Source: Betaproteobacteria bacterium
Lineage (GTDB): Bacteria > Pseudomonadota > Gammaproteobacteria > Burkholderiales > SG8-41
Direction of reading: 5' to 3'
NCBI GenBank assembly: GCA_947486575.1
Contig: CANKUB010000031.1
Location: 1 to 40,768, forward strand
Length of the DNA stretch: 40,768 bases
Shown here: one piece after another, positions 8,284 through 15,686 of the stretch
Position numbering within the stretch: the stretch's first letter is position 1
Layout: each line of letters starts with the position of its first letter
Notes under the pieces: generated by a model
Seen by the model: the letters and a program-made list of their open reading frames with translations, nothing else
Told to the model about the DNA's origin: nothing
Database searches by the model: none
Position numbers and translations under genes: made by a program

Positions 8284-9414
8284 ATGAAAATCACTGACGT
8301 CAAAGCGTTTGCACTGTCGTTCAAACTGGAAAACGCGCCGCGCCGTGGCGTCGGCCAACCGATCAAGAAAGACACCGTGATCGTGCGTGTGAAAACCGAA
8401 GACGGCATTGTGGGCTATGGCGAAGCACATCATGCACTGGCGCCAACGCTGGTGGCGGACTTGGTCAACACGAATCTCGCGCCCATCGTCGTCGGCTGCA
8501 ATGCAATGGAAGTTGAAGAAATCTGGAACCGCATTTATCTCAAGCAAGGCCAGACACATGGGCCGGGCAATGCCCTGTACAAAGCGATGTCGGGCGTGGA
8601 CGTGGCGTTGTGGGATGTGCGCGGCAAGGCGCTGAAGCAGCCGGTGTATCGTTTGCTCGGCGGTGCACGCAAGAAAACCCGCGCCTACGCAGGGGGCGTC
8701 TGCATGGGATTCAAACCGCCGCCCGCCTTGTTGGAGGAAGCGCAGAGTTTTGTCGACAAGGGATTTACCGCCATTAAGCTGCGCATGGGCGACAGCGTTA
8801 AAAATGATCTGGAACGGGTGCGCGCTGTGCGCAAGGGTCTCGGTGACGCTATCGACATCGCGGTGGACATGAACACGCGCTACAGCTTTCTAGATATGCA
8901 GCGTGCGCTGCCCGGTTTTGAGGAATGCAGAGTGTTCTGGATTGAAGAACCGTTCGCGCCGGATGCGATTGCCGACTACACACATTTCAACGCACGTACG
9001 CACGTGCCGCTGGCTGCGGGTGAAAATCATTTCCTGCGCTATCAGGCGCGCGAGTTGCTGGAGAAAAAAGCGGTGGACGTGATCCAGCCCGATCCGTGCA
9101 AGGCTGGCGGCATTACGGAAACTAAGAAAATTGCCGATCTGGCTGCTGCCTTCCGTCGCGCGTTCGCACCTCATGTAGGCATGAGCGCGATTGACTCGGC
9201 GGCGTGCGTGCATCTGCTGTGCGCCACGTCGAATGCGCTGATTTATGAGGCAGACGGCGCGGCGTTCAATCCATTCCGCGATGATTTGTGCAGCGGTTAT
9301 CCGAAGGTTGTCGATGGTTATATTGAACCGTCGGAAGCGCCCGGTCTGGGATTGGAAGTCGATGAGTCGATGTTTGCCAAGTGGCCGGGAATTGCGGGGC
9401 CTTGTTACGTATGA
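8284..9414 (+). CDS. Mandelate racemase/muconate lactonizing enzyme family protein (MR subgroup of enolase superfamily)
   Basis: 376 residues. The capping domain (1 to about 125) is followed by the barrel with all catalytic elements: AIKLRMG with Lys about 165 and Arg about 167, metal ligands Asp about 195 (AVDMN), Glu about 221 (WIEEP) and Glu about 247 (AAGEN), then Asp about 270 (QPDPCKAGG) and His about 297 (FAPHVG). The Asp-His dyad is the hallmark of the mandelate racemase subgroup, which abstracts the alpha proton of a carboxylate; most members are acid-sugar dehydratases or racemases. It is not a simple muconate cycloisomerase. First gene of a plus-strand unit: its stop overlaps the Bug3 start (ATGA), so the substrate is probably a hydroxy acid bound by Bug3 or Bug4. 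Confidence 0.93.
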   Translation: MKITDVKAFALSFKLENAPRRGVGQPIKKDTVIVRVKTEDGIVGYGEAHHALAPTLVADLVNTNLAPIVVGCNAMEVEEIWNRIYLKQGQTHGPGNALYKAMSGVDVALWDVRGKALKQPVYRLLGGARKKTRAYAGGVCMGFKPPPALLEEAQSFVDKGFTAIKLRMGDSVKNDLERVRAVRKGLGDAIDIAVDMNTRYSFLDMQRALPGFEECRVFWIEEPFAPDAIADYTHFNARTHVPLAAGENHFLRYQARELLEKKAVDVIQPDPCKAGGITETKKIADLAAAFRRAFAPHVGMSAIDSAACVHLLCATSNALIYEADGAAFNPFRDDLCSGYPKVVDGYIEPSEAPGLGLEVDESMFAKWPGIAGPCYV

Positions 9415-10379
9415 CAGTCTTGTGGTTTGTTGCGTTTTCTTTTCTGGCATTCAGCACGACTACATCAGCCGCCGACTGGAAACCCGAAAAATCCGTTGAA
9501 CTGGTGGTCAACACGCTGCCGGGCAACGGCCCCGATCGCACCGCGCGCGTAATGCAGGGCATTTTGCAGGACAAGAAGCAAATCGATGTGCCGGTATCAA
9601 TCAGCAACAAGATTGGCGGCGGTGGCGCGGTGGCTTACAGCTATCTCAACACACGCCCCGGCGATGGGCACACGCTGTCTATCGCATCCAAGGCACTGCT
9701 GACCAACCACATCGCCGGGCGCGGGCCCAGCTATGCCGAGTTCACGCCAGTGGCGCTGCTGTATTCGGAATACATGCTGATCACCGTCAAGCCCGATTCT
9801 CCGATACAGAATGGCCGCGACCTGGTTGAACGTGTGAAGAAAAATCCTGCCAGCGTGAGCTTCGGCATCGCCACCAGCCTTGGCAATCCGATACATCAGT
9901 CGATCGCAGCACCGCTGCGAGCGGAAGGCGTTGAGATCAAGGGGTTGCGGAACGTGGTTTTCAATGCCGGGTCGGCGTCGCTGGCGGCGATGATGGGCGG
10001 GCACGTCGATGTGGTGCCGGTGACAGGCGCGCTGGCGTCACAGCTTTTGGCGTCGCGGCAGGTGCGCCTGATCGCGGCTTCGTCACCTAAACGTTTGCCG
10101 GGCGCGCTGGCCGATGTGCCGACGTGGCGCGAACTGGGCTACGACGCAGTGGTGTCACAGTGGCGTGGCGTGGTGGGGCCGAAGGGCATGGGTGACACGC
10201 AAGTGGCTTACTGGGAGCAAACGCTCAAGCGCATGACCGAGGCAGACGCGTGGAAGCAGGATCTCGATAAAAATTATTGGGTTGCTGATTTCATGAACGC
10301 GCGGCAGATGCGGCAGTTCTTGGAAAAGGACAACGGGTCGCTGAAAGTGTTTTTGGGTGATTTGGGGTTGTCAAAATAA
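9411..10379 (+). CDS. Divergent TctC-family periplasmic binding protein (Bug3)
   Basis: 322 residues from the ATG at 9411, which overlaps the previous stop (ATGA); an in-frame alternative 30 bp upstream would lie inside the enolase gene. The signal peptide is WFVAFSFLAFSTTTSAAD, cleaved near residue 20. The usual motifs are recognisable but altered: VVNTLPGNGPDRTAR replaces the GG-D loop, SNKIGGGGAVAYSYLN replaces NRPGAGG, and the PDG motif has become PGDGHTL. The remainder (HVDVVPVTGALASQLLASRQ, LADVPTWRELGYDAV) fits TctC. The changed ligand loops suggest a ligand different from its neighbours. Translationally coupled to the mandelate-racemase-type enzyme. Confidence 0.88.
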   Translation: MTVLWFVAFSFLAFSTTTSAADWKPEKSVELVVNTLPGNGPDRTARVMQGILQDKKQIDVPVSISNKIGGGGAVAYSYLNTRPGDGHTLSIASKALLTNHIAGRGPSYAEFTPVALLYSEYMLITVKPDSPIQNGRDLVERVKKNPASVSFGIATSLGNPIHQSIAAPLRAEGVEIKGLRNVVFNAGSASLAAMMGGHVDVVPVTGALASQLLASRQVRLIAASSPKRLPGALADVPTWRELGYDAVVSQWRGVVGPKGMGDTQVAYWEQTLKRMTEADAWKQDLDKNYWVADFMNARQMRQFLEKDNGSLKVFLGDLGLSK

Positions 10380-10380
10380 A

Positions 10381-11349
10381 TTGTTTAAAAACAAATACTT
10401 ACGATGTGGCCTGGGCATCGCCTTAAGTGTGACGGCGACCAGTTACGCGCAGCAATTTCCTTCACGGCCGCTGCGCATTGTGGTTGGCTACACCAGCGGC
10501 GGCGCGGTGGATTTCACTGCACGGCTGATCGGTACGAAACTGACCGAAGCACTGAGCCAGCCGGTCGTCGTCGAGAATCGGCCCGGCGCAACCACGGCCA
10601 TTGCCACCGAACGCGTGGCTACCGCCGCGCCAGATGGCTACACGCTGTTGTTGATACCAACTTCCACCGCGATTCAATCCGCGCTGCGCAAAAATCTGCC
10701 TTACGACCTGAAGCGTGATTTCGCACCGGTATCGCAATTGGCCTCGGGCGCGTTTGCGCTGGTGGTGCATCCATCCTTACCGATAAAAACTGTCAAGGAG
10801 TTAATTGCCTACGCGCGTGAGCAGCCGGGCAAGTTGAGCACCGGTTCGCCGGGCGTGGGCAGCGCCAATCATCTGGCCGGCGAATTATTCAATCTGCGCT
10901 CCAGAGTGAACATTCTGCACGTGCCGTACAAAGGCTCCAGCGAAGCCGTCGTTGCGGTGGCTTCCGCGCAAACGCAGATGAGTCTGCCCAGCACGGCAAG
11001 TGTGCTGCCGCTGATTGAAGCCGGAAAGGTCCGTGTGCTGGCTGTCAGCAGCATCAAGCGCGTGTCTTCGCTGCCGCACGTGCCGACGCTCGATGAATCG
11101 GGTGTGAACGGCTACGAATATACCGTGTGGTACGGCATTAGTGCGCCCGGTGCAGTGCCCAAGCCCATACTGAAACAGCTCAACGTGGTGCTTGGCAAGA
11201 TTGTGCAACTGCCAGATGTGAAAGCAGCCTTTCAAAAGCAGGGCATGGAGTCGCAGGCGGGCACACCGGAACAATTCGCGACCATGATCACGCGCGAGGT
11301 TGAGCAGACAGTCAAGCTGCTGCAGGTGGCGGGCATCAAAGCGGAATAG
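10381..11349 (+). CDS. Bug/TctC-family periplasmic solute-binding protein (Bug4), TTG start
   Basis: 322 residues if started at the TTG at 10381, one base after the Bug3 stop; the product then begins MFKNKYLRCGLGIALSVTAT, a normal signal peptide ending YAQ. A GTG at 10357 would add 8 residues overlapping Bug3 and is less natural. Family motifs follow: FPSRPLRIVVGYTSGGAVDF, VVVENRPGAT, AAPDGYTLLL, HVPYKGSSEAV and VNGYEYTVWYGISAPG. Its first seven codons are a copy of the ACAAATA motif, and the N-terminus (MFKNKYL) closely resembles that of Bug5 (MYKNKCL), which starts in the same way. Third gene of the unit with the enolase-type enzyme. Confidence 0.88.
   Translation: MFKNKYLRCGLGIALSVTATSYAQQFPSRPLRIVVGYTSGGAVDFTARLIGTKLTEALSQPVVVENRPGATTAIATERVATAAPDGYTLLLIPTSTAIQSALRKNLPYDLKRDFAPVSQLASGAFALVVHPSLPIKTVKELIAYAREQPGKLSTGSPGVGSANHLAGELFNLRSRVNILHVPYKGSSEAVVAVASAQTQMSLPSTASVLPLIEAGKVRVLAVSSIKRVSSLPHVPTLDESGVNGYEYTVWYGISAPGAVPKPILKQLNVVLGKIVQLPDVKAAFQKQGMESQAGTPEQFATMITREVEQTVKLLQVAGIKAE
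10388..10402 (+). repeat. ACAAATA motif copy 5 (perfect)
   Basis: Exactly AAAACAAATACTTAC. With the preceding TTGTTTA it forms the dyad TTGTTT-AA-AAACAA and supplies the Bug4 start codon and first residues. Twenty of 22 bases match the start of Bug5 at 15687. Confidence 0.65.
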
Positions 11350-11511
11350 ACGGTATGTCACTGAATGAATGGCCGGGTAAAGCGTGGCGGCAACGGGACG
11401 TGCCCAGCCTTGGGGCGAGGCCAAGCGGTCGAAACAAGCAGTGACCCGCATCAAGACGATCAGGAATGAGATAAGTAGTTCGCACGGAACCCATCAACAC
11501 GGAGAACCACC

Positions 11512-12447
11512 ATGCTTCCCACCCCCAGTTTTCACCACTTGCATCTGAACTCGGTCAATCCCGATGCGGCGATAGGCTTCTATACCAGACAGTTCGCGAG
11601 CACATCAAAAACAACGTGGGGAGGCATGCCTGCACTGCATTCGCCGAATAATGTATTGCTGCTGTTCAACACAGTAGTTACGCCGCCCGCCCTGTTGCCG
11701 CAGAGCGCGATCTGGCATTTCGGCTGGTATGTCACCGATGTGCGCAAGAGCCTTGAACAGTATAAAACCCGGCCCGATGTCAAGCTGCTGCCGCTCTATA
11801 CCACGGAGGAAGGCGGCTACGTGCTGATCAACAGTGATACATGGGCAGGCACCGGGGGCATGCTGGGGCTGACCAAAGCACAGATCGCCGAGGCCAGGGC
11901 CAAAGGCGTCAAGCCGCCCGGCGGCGGCGGGTTTGCCTACATGGAGGGGCCGGAGCAGGTGCTCATTGAATACATGGGCGACTTTTCACAGGAGCGCATG
12001 AACCACGTGCATATGTATCAGGAAGATCCATTTTGCGCGCAGCTGTGGTATCAAAAACATCTCAATGCGCCGGTGATGCCGGGACGCGGCAGTCCCGCGC
12101 CAATGACAGAAGCGACCTGCAAAGTACCGCGTGGCGCAGACCGCACGTGGCCGGCACTCAATAAGGAAGGCATGTTGCGCAACCCCAGAGCTGCGGTGAT
12201 TTTTGGCGATGTGGCGTTGACGTGGTATGCGCCTCAGGGCGACGAACCGCTGGTAGACACGCGCGGGCAACTCTATGATCACATCGCATTCGGCGTCGGC
12301 GATCTGGATGCTTGGATCACCAAATTGAAGAACGAAGGCGTGAAATTTCTGGATGGGCCGTACAAGCTGGGAGATACACGCGCGGTGATGATTGAAGGCC
12401 CAAGCCGCGAAGCGCTGGAGCTGGTAGAGGTAGCAGAGGTTAAGTAA
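11512..12447 (+). CDS. Two-domain VOC (glyoxalase/extradiol dioxygenase fold) protein
   Basis: 311 residues. The first VOC module starts FHHLHLNSVNPDAAIGFYTR (about 5-24). The second includes NHVHMYQED near 164-172, YDHIAFGVGDLDAWITKLK near 255-275 and the terminal ALELVEV carrying the last metal-ligand Glu. The paired betaalphabetabetabeta modules normally hold one Fe, Mn, Zn or Ni ion and support dioxygenase, isomerase or lyase chemistry. Bacterial two-domain members are often aromatic ring-cleavage or lactoylglutathione-lyase-like enzymes, but the reaction cannot be assigned here. A CGGAGA site lies before the ATG. It is 162 bp after Bug4 on the same strand; that gap shows only a weak hairpin. 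Confidence 0.82.
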   Translation: MLPTPSFHHLHLNSVNPDAAIGFYTRQFASTSKTTWGGMPALHSPNNVLLLFNTVVTPPALLPQSAIWHFGWYVTDVRKSLEQYKTRPDVKLLPLYTTEEGGYVLINSDTWAGTGGMLGLTKAQIAEARAKGVKPPGGGGFAYMEGPEQVLIEYMGDFSQERMNHVHMYQEDPFCAQLWYQKHLNAPVMPGRGSPAPMTEATCKVPRGADRTWPALNKEGMLRNPRAAVIFGDVALTWYAPQGDEPLVDTRGQLYDHIAFGVGDLDAWITKLKNEGVKFLDGPYKLGDTRAVMIEGPSREALELVEVAEVK

Positions 12448-12496
12448 TGGGGAAATGCTGGTTGCTTTTCGCTACACCACAAGGTAACTCACACCC

Positions 12497-13666
12497 ATGA
12501 CGATTTATTGGGTGGTGCTGGTATCCGTGCTGAGTCAGATGGGCTTTGGCGGCAGTCGCGTTGCAGTGAGTTTGTACGCACTTGAGCTGGGCGCGAACCA
12601 GTTCATGGTCGGCGTGATCGTCGCACTGTATTCGCTAAGCCCGATGTTTCTGTCTATCGCAATCGGCAGAGTGTCAGACCGGATATCGCCGCATCTGCCG
12701 ATGATCTGGGGTTCAGTGATGATGATGGTGGCGCTGCTGCTACCGGTTGCGTCACCGGGGTTGCTGACCTTGTGCGTGCTGGCTTTTCTGAACGGATTGG
12801 GCCATCTGGTTTTCAGCATTCCGCTTGAAGCTGCCGTCGGTGGCGTCGGTGGTGCGCAACACCGCGCACGCAATTACGCGCTGATTACGATGGGTTGGTC
12901 GATTGCCAATTTTCTGGGTCCGCTGATTGCCGGAATTTTGATTGACGCCATCGGACACCAGCGCGTGTTCTGGGTGCTGGCGTTGTTGGTCGCGTTGCCG
13001 ATCCCGATGCTGTGGTGGCGACCGCGTCTGCTGCCAAGCACGGCAAAGCAATCCAGCGGCCAAAATGAAGATGACACCCGCAAGAGTGTTTTCGACCTGT
13101 GGCGCATACCGGCACTGCGCGCAACGTTTATCGCCGGTGGCATCATCGGCTCGGCACAGGATTTGTTTCAGTTCTATATGCCGGTGTACGGGCATGCGGT
13201 TGGGCTATCGGCTTCCGCCATTGGCACGGTGCTGGGCATGGTTGCGCTAGCGGCTTTTGTGATACGCGCGGCAATACCGTTTCTGGCCAAAAAACTGACT
13301 GAGGCGACGATACTGACCACCGCCATATTCGTGGCGGCGTGCGCTTATCTGCTGCTGCCTTTTTTTGTGAACGCCTATGCGCTTGCCGTGATTGCGTTTT
13401 TATTGGGGCTGGGCGTGGGCTGCGCACAGCCGATGATCATGTCGCAGATGTATGTACTGGCCCCGGCGGGCCGCATCGCAGAGGCGATAGGTTTCTACAA
13501 AACGCTGCGCAGCGTGACGCACGTAGTGATACCGGTATTCTTCGGCAGCGTGGGTACCGCGTTCGGTTTTAAAACGGTGTTTCTGTCGAATTCGGGGTTG
13601 CTGGCCTTTGGTGGCTATTTGCAGAGTAGAGCGCGTGCGCCGGTACAGGGCGCACGGGTGAAATGA
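12497..13666 (+). CDS. Major facilitator superfamily transporter
   Basis: 389 residues, almost entirely hydrophobic with about 12 membrane segments and a cytoplasmic linker near residues 175-200 (SSGQNEDDTRKS). The MFS loop 2-3 motif appears as GRVSDRISP near 56-64. Such proteins are proton-coupled transporters of small organic molecules or drugs; substrate and direction cannot be inferred. It follows the VOC gene by 49 bp and probably ends the plus-strand unit that starts with the enolase-superfamily enzyme. The C-terminus is short (RAPVQGARVK). Confidence 0.88.
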   Translation: MTIYWVVLVSVLSQMGFGGSRVAVSLYALELGANQFMVGVIVALYSLSPMFLSIAIGRVSDRISPHLPMIWGSVMMMVALLLPVASPGLLTLCVLAFLNGLGHLVFSIPLEAAVGGVGGAQHRARNYALITMGWSIANFLGPLIAGILIDAIGHQRVFWVLALLVALPIPMLWWRPRLLPSTAKQSSGQNEDDTRKSVFDLWRIPALRATFIAGGIIGSAQDLFQFYMPVYGHAVGLSASAIGTVLGMVALAAFVIRAAIPFLAKKLTEATILTTAIFVAACAYLLLPFFVNAYALAVIAFLLGLGVGCAQPMIMSQMYVLAPAGRIAEAIGFYKTLRSVTHVVIPVFFGSVGTAFGFKTVFLSNSGLLAFGGYLQSRARAPVQGARVK

Positions 13667-13707
13667 AAAGGCTTTGATAAAGGTATGACGAGATATTTTT
13701 ATCAATA

Positions 13708-13722
13708 AAAACAAATACTTAC
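13708..13722 (+). repeat. ACAAATA motif copy 6 (perfect)
   Basis: Exactly AAAACAAATACTTAC, non-coding, about 40 bp after the MFS stop and about 50 bp before the vapBC promoter. Confidence 0.65.
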
Positions 13723-13767
13723 GCGCATAAACTTCAGTCTTTTTCAACCAGCAGCGGAAACGCGGCG

Positions 13768-13811
13768 TTGCCGAAGCAGGCGTAGCGAATATGATATATA
13801 CCGTGGTATAT
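13768..13811 (+). promoter_or_regulatory. vapBC promoter and palindromic operator
   Basis: TTGCCG (13768-13773), a 16-bp spacer and TATGAT (13790-13795) form a reasonable sigma-70 promoter. Immediately downstream, over the expected transcription start, lies ATATACC-GT-GGTATAT (13796-13811) with two perfect 7-bp arms. VapB-VapC complexes commonly bind such palindromes to repress their own operon, so this is the likely autoregulatory site. Confidence 0.7.
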
Positions 13812-13848
13812 GCTAAAGTAAAGCGCATTGAATCAGGAGCAAGCCATC

Positions 13849-14088
13849 ATGGATAGACCGCAATCCGCCAAGCTGTTCAAAAATGGCCGCAGTCAGGCCG
13901 TGCGTCTGCCCGCGAAATACCGTTTTCAGGGTGATGAAGTATTCATTACCAAAGAGGCCGACCGGATAATCCTGTCTGCCAAGCCGTTTTCGTGGGACGA
14001 TTTTTTCGCCGCAGAGCATCGAGTGCCCACAAATTTCATGTCGAACAGGAAAGATGCGCTGCCCCAGAAGCGCAAGCTGTTCAAATGA
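13849..14088 (+). CDS. vapB: Antitoxin VapB (MvpA-like, AbrB fold)
   Basis: 79 residues from the ATG at 13849 (AGGAG 9 nt upstream); an in-frame TTG 21 bp earlier overlaps that site and is not used. The N-terminal swapped-hairpin AbrB DNA-binding domain shows AKLFKNGRSQAVRLPAKYRF and DEVFITKEADRIIL. The C-terminal stretch SWDDFFAAEHRVPTNFMSNR matches the VapC-binding tail of enterobacterial MvpA/VapB antitoxins. It neutralises VapC and co-represses the operon. Stop and vapC start overlap (ATGA). Confidence 0.9.
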   Translation: MDRPQSAKLFKNGRSQAVRLPAKYRFQGDEVFITKEADRIILSAKPFSWDDFFAAEHRVPTNFMSNRKDALPQKRKLFK

Positions 14089-14486
14089 AGTGCTACATGC
14101 TGGATACGGATACCAGCAGCTACATCATCCGCAATCGCCCTGAATCCGTTCGCGTTCGTTTCGGCAAGCTGGATAGCAGCCAGTTGTGTATATCCGTCAT
14201 TACGCACGCAGAGCTTTTGTATGGCGTTAAATCGGCGGCTTCAAGCCGCACAATTCGCCCGGCGGTCGAAGATTTTGTACGGCGACTAACCGTGCTCGAT
14301 TGGGATAGTACGGCTGCCGAACACTATGCCGATATACGCACCAAACTGGAAGCAGGCGGAACGCCCATCGGTAATATGGACATGCTGATCGCAGCACACG
14401 CGCGAAGCGTATCCGCCGTGCTGGTCACCAGTAATGAGAAACATTTTCGCCGTGTGAGTGCATTGACTGTGGAAAATTGGGTTTGA
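14085..14486 (+). CDS. vapC: Toxin VapC, PIN-domain ribonuclease
   Basis: 133 residues starting at the ATG that overlaps the vapB stop. PIN active-site acids are visible: YMLDTDTSSYI (Asp about 6 and 8), THAELLYGV (Glu about 43) and IGNMDMLIAAHA (Asp about 99). The final motif is LVTSNEKHFRRV in place of the usual TNN-REF form. Overall it matches the MvpT/VapC group that cleaves initiator tRNA-fMet in enterobacteria (known for the family, not shown for this protein). The pair lies alone between the MFS gene and a convergent DHDPS-family gene, closed by a bidirectional terminator. Confidence 0.92.
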   Translation: MKCYMLDTDTSSYIIRNRPESVRVRFGKLDSSQLCISVITHAELLYGVKSAASSRTIRPAVEDFVRRLTVLDWDSTAAEHYADIRTKLEAGGTPIGNMDMLIAAHARSVSAVLVTSNEKHFRRVSALTVENWV

Positions 14487-14534
14487 CTTGACAAGCTAAC
14501 GAGTCAGGCGAGAAGCATGCTCCATGTGCTATAA

Positions 14535-14566
14535 AAACAAAAGTGCGCCGAGGCGCGCTTTTGTTT
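14535..14566. terminator. Bidirectional rho-independent terminator
   Basis: A 14-bp stem with a CGAG loop; the arms run AAACAAAAGTGCGC and GCGCGCTTTTGTTT, with one G-T pair. The A-rich left and T-rich right flanks make it work in both directions. It separates vapC (plus) from the DHDPS-family gene (minus). Confidence 0.85.
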
Positions 14567-14584
14567 GCGTTTCTACTTGTGACC

Positions 14585-15526
14585 CTATACCGTAACAGCC
14601 CCCGCCTTCGCCAACCCCGGCATATCAAACCCCAGCTTCAGCAGACTATCAACGGTTGTTTGCGCCTGTGCTGCCGTCAGTGGCATCAGCGGCGGACGCA
14701 CTGTCGCCCATTCCGGGTCGTTAGCATAGTGCGCAATCACTGCTTTCAACGCCGGGATCATCACGTATTGGCCTGTGGTTTTGCGGATGACATCAAGCTG
14801 GGCCTGTTGCGCATCTGCATCGGCGTTTTGCCATTCGCGGTAGAGTTTATCGATGGCCGCCGGATTGACGTTGGCGGTGGCGGAGATGCAGCCTGCACCG
14901 TGGTTGCGCATGTTGGCGAGCAAAAAGGACTCGCTGCCGACGAAGACGTCAAAGCCCTGTTTGGCAAAGGCATCGAGGAACAGTTTGGTGTTGTTCCAGT
15001 CGCCGGAGCTATCTTTCATGCCGGCGATGGCTTTCGGGTAACGCTTCAACAGGCGCTCAACCAGTTTGGTGGTGATGGGCACCACCGCGACCGGCGGAAT
15101 GTGATACAGATAAATTTGTAGCCGTGCATCGCCCACTCTTTCTATCACTTCAGAGAAGTGACGAAACAAACCTTCTTCGGGGACATCCTTGTAATAAAAC
15201 GGCGGCAGCATCAACACACCTGCACAGCCCGCTTTAACCGCGTGCTCGGTCAGACGCACGGTGTCGGTAAACGCGCAGCAGCCGGTGCCGGGCATCATGC
15301 GTGCGGGGTCTACACCGGCTTGCAGCAGCGAATCGAGCAGCGCGATGCGTTCGTTGGTGGAGAGTGAATTCGCTTCGCTGTTGGTACCGAATACCGCGAG
15401 GCCGGAGCCCTGGCCGAGCATCCATTTACATTGCGCGACAAAGCGCTGGTGGTCGGCGCTATAGTCGGCCTTGAACGGGGTGCAAACGGGGGCCAACACG
15501 CCTTTAATACGCTGCGGATCTGTCAT
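14585..15526 (-). CDS. DHDPS/N-acetylneuraminate lyase family class I aldolase
   Basis: 313 residues forming a TIM barrel of the DapA/NanA family. The oxyanion motif is FGTNSEANSLS near 46-56, where lysine-pathway DapA has GTTGE. The catalytic Tyr lies in IYLYHIPP near 138-145 and the Schiff-base Lys in IAGMKDSSGD near 170. Family enzymes condense or cleave pyruvate-containing compounds, and members near Bug genes are usually keto-acid or sugar-acid aldolases or dehydratases rather than true DapA. Length slightly above the 292 of E. coli DapA. A GAGG site precedes the ATG. It is divergent from the Bug5 operon (160 bp between), which may be its functional partner. Confidence 0.9.
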   Translation of the reverse strand: MTDPQRIKGVLAPVCTPFKADYSADHQRFVAQCKWMLGQGSGLAVFGTNSEANSLSTNERIALLDSLLQAGVDPARMMPGTGCCAFTDTVRLTEHAVKAGCAGVLMLPPFYYKDVPEEGLFRHFSEVIERVGDARLQIYLYHIPPVAVVPITTKLVERLLKRYPKAIAGMKDSSGDWNNTKLFLDAFAKQGFDVFVGSESFLLANMRNHGAGCISATANVNPAAIDKLYREWQNADADAQQAQLDVIRKTTGQYVMIPALKAVIAHYANDPEWATVRPPLMPLTAAQAQTTVDSLLKLGFDMPGLAKAGAVTV

Positions 15527-15619
15527 GGAAAATCCTCAAATCGAAATAGAATGTTGAACGTAAAATCTTGGCGCTCGTCTGTGTGACCGTGCCGTGGATT
15601 ACAATCGAGAATACCATAT

Positions 15620-15660
15620 GATGGCGCGCCATCTGCGGCGCGCAAGCTGCGCGCGCCGCA
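15620..15660. promoter_or_regulatory. Two adjoining perfect palindromes in the Bug5 operon leader
   Basis: GATGGCGCGCCATC (15620-15633) is a perfect 14-bp palindrome. Directly next to it TGCGGCGCGC (15634-15643) and GCGCGCCGCA (15651-15660) form a perfect 10-bp, all but two G/C, stem with a 7-nt loop. No T run follows, so it is not an ordinary terminator. It lies 27 bp before the Bug5 TTG start, between divergent genes, and could be an operator, an mRNA-stabilising hairpin or a translation switch. Confidence 0.6.
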
Positions 15661-15686
15661 AGCGTCAAACGCAAAAAAGGAAATAA

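Noticed and set aside
14532-14542. ATAAAAACAAA near 14532 as another motif copy
   Set aside because: The match stops at the AAACAAAA arm of the bidirectional terminator and lacks the ACTTAC half, so it is explained by the terminator.
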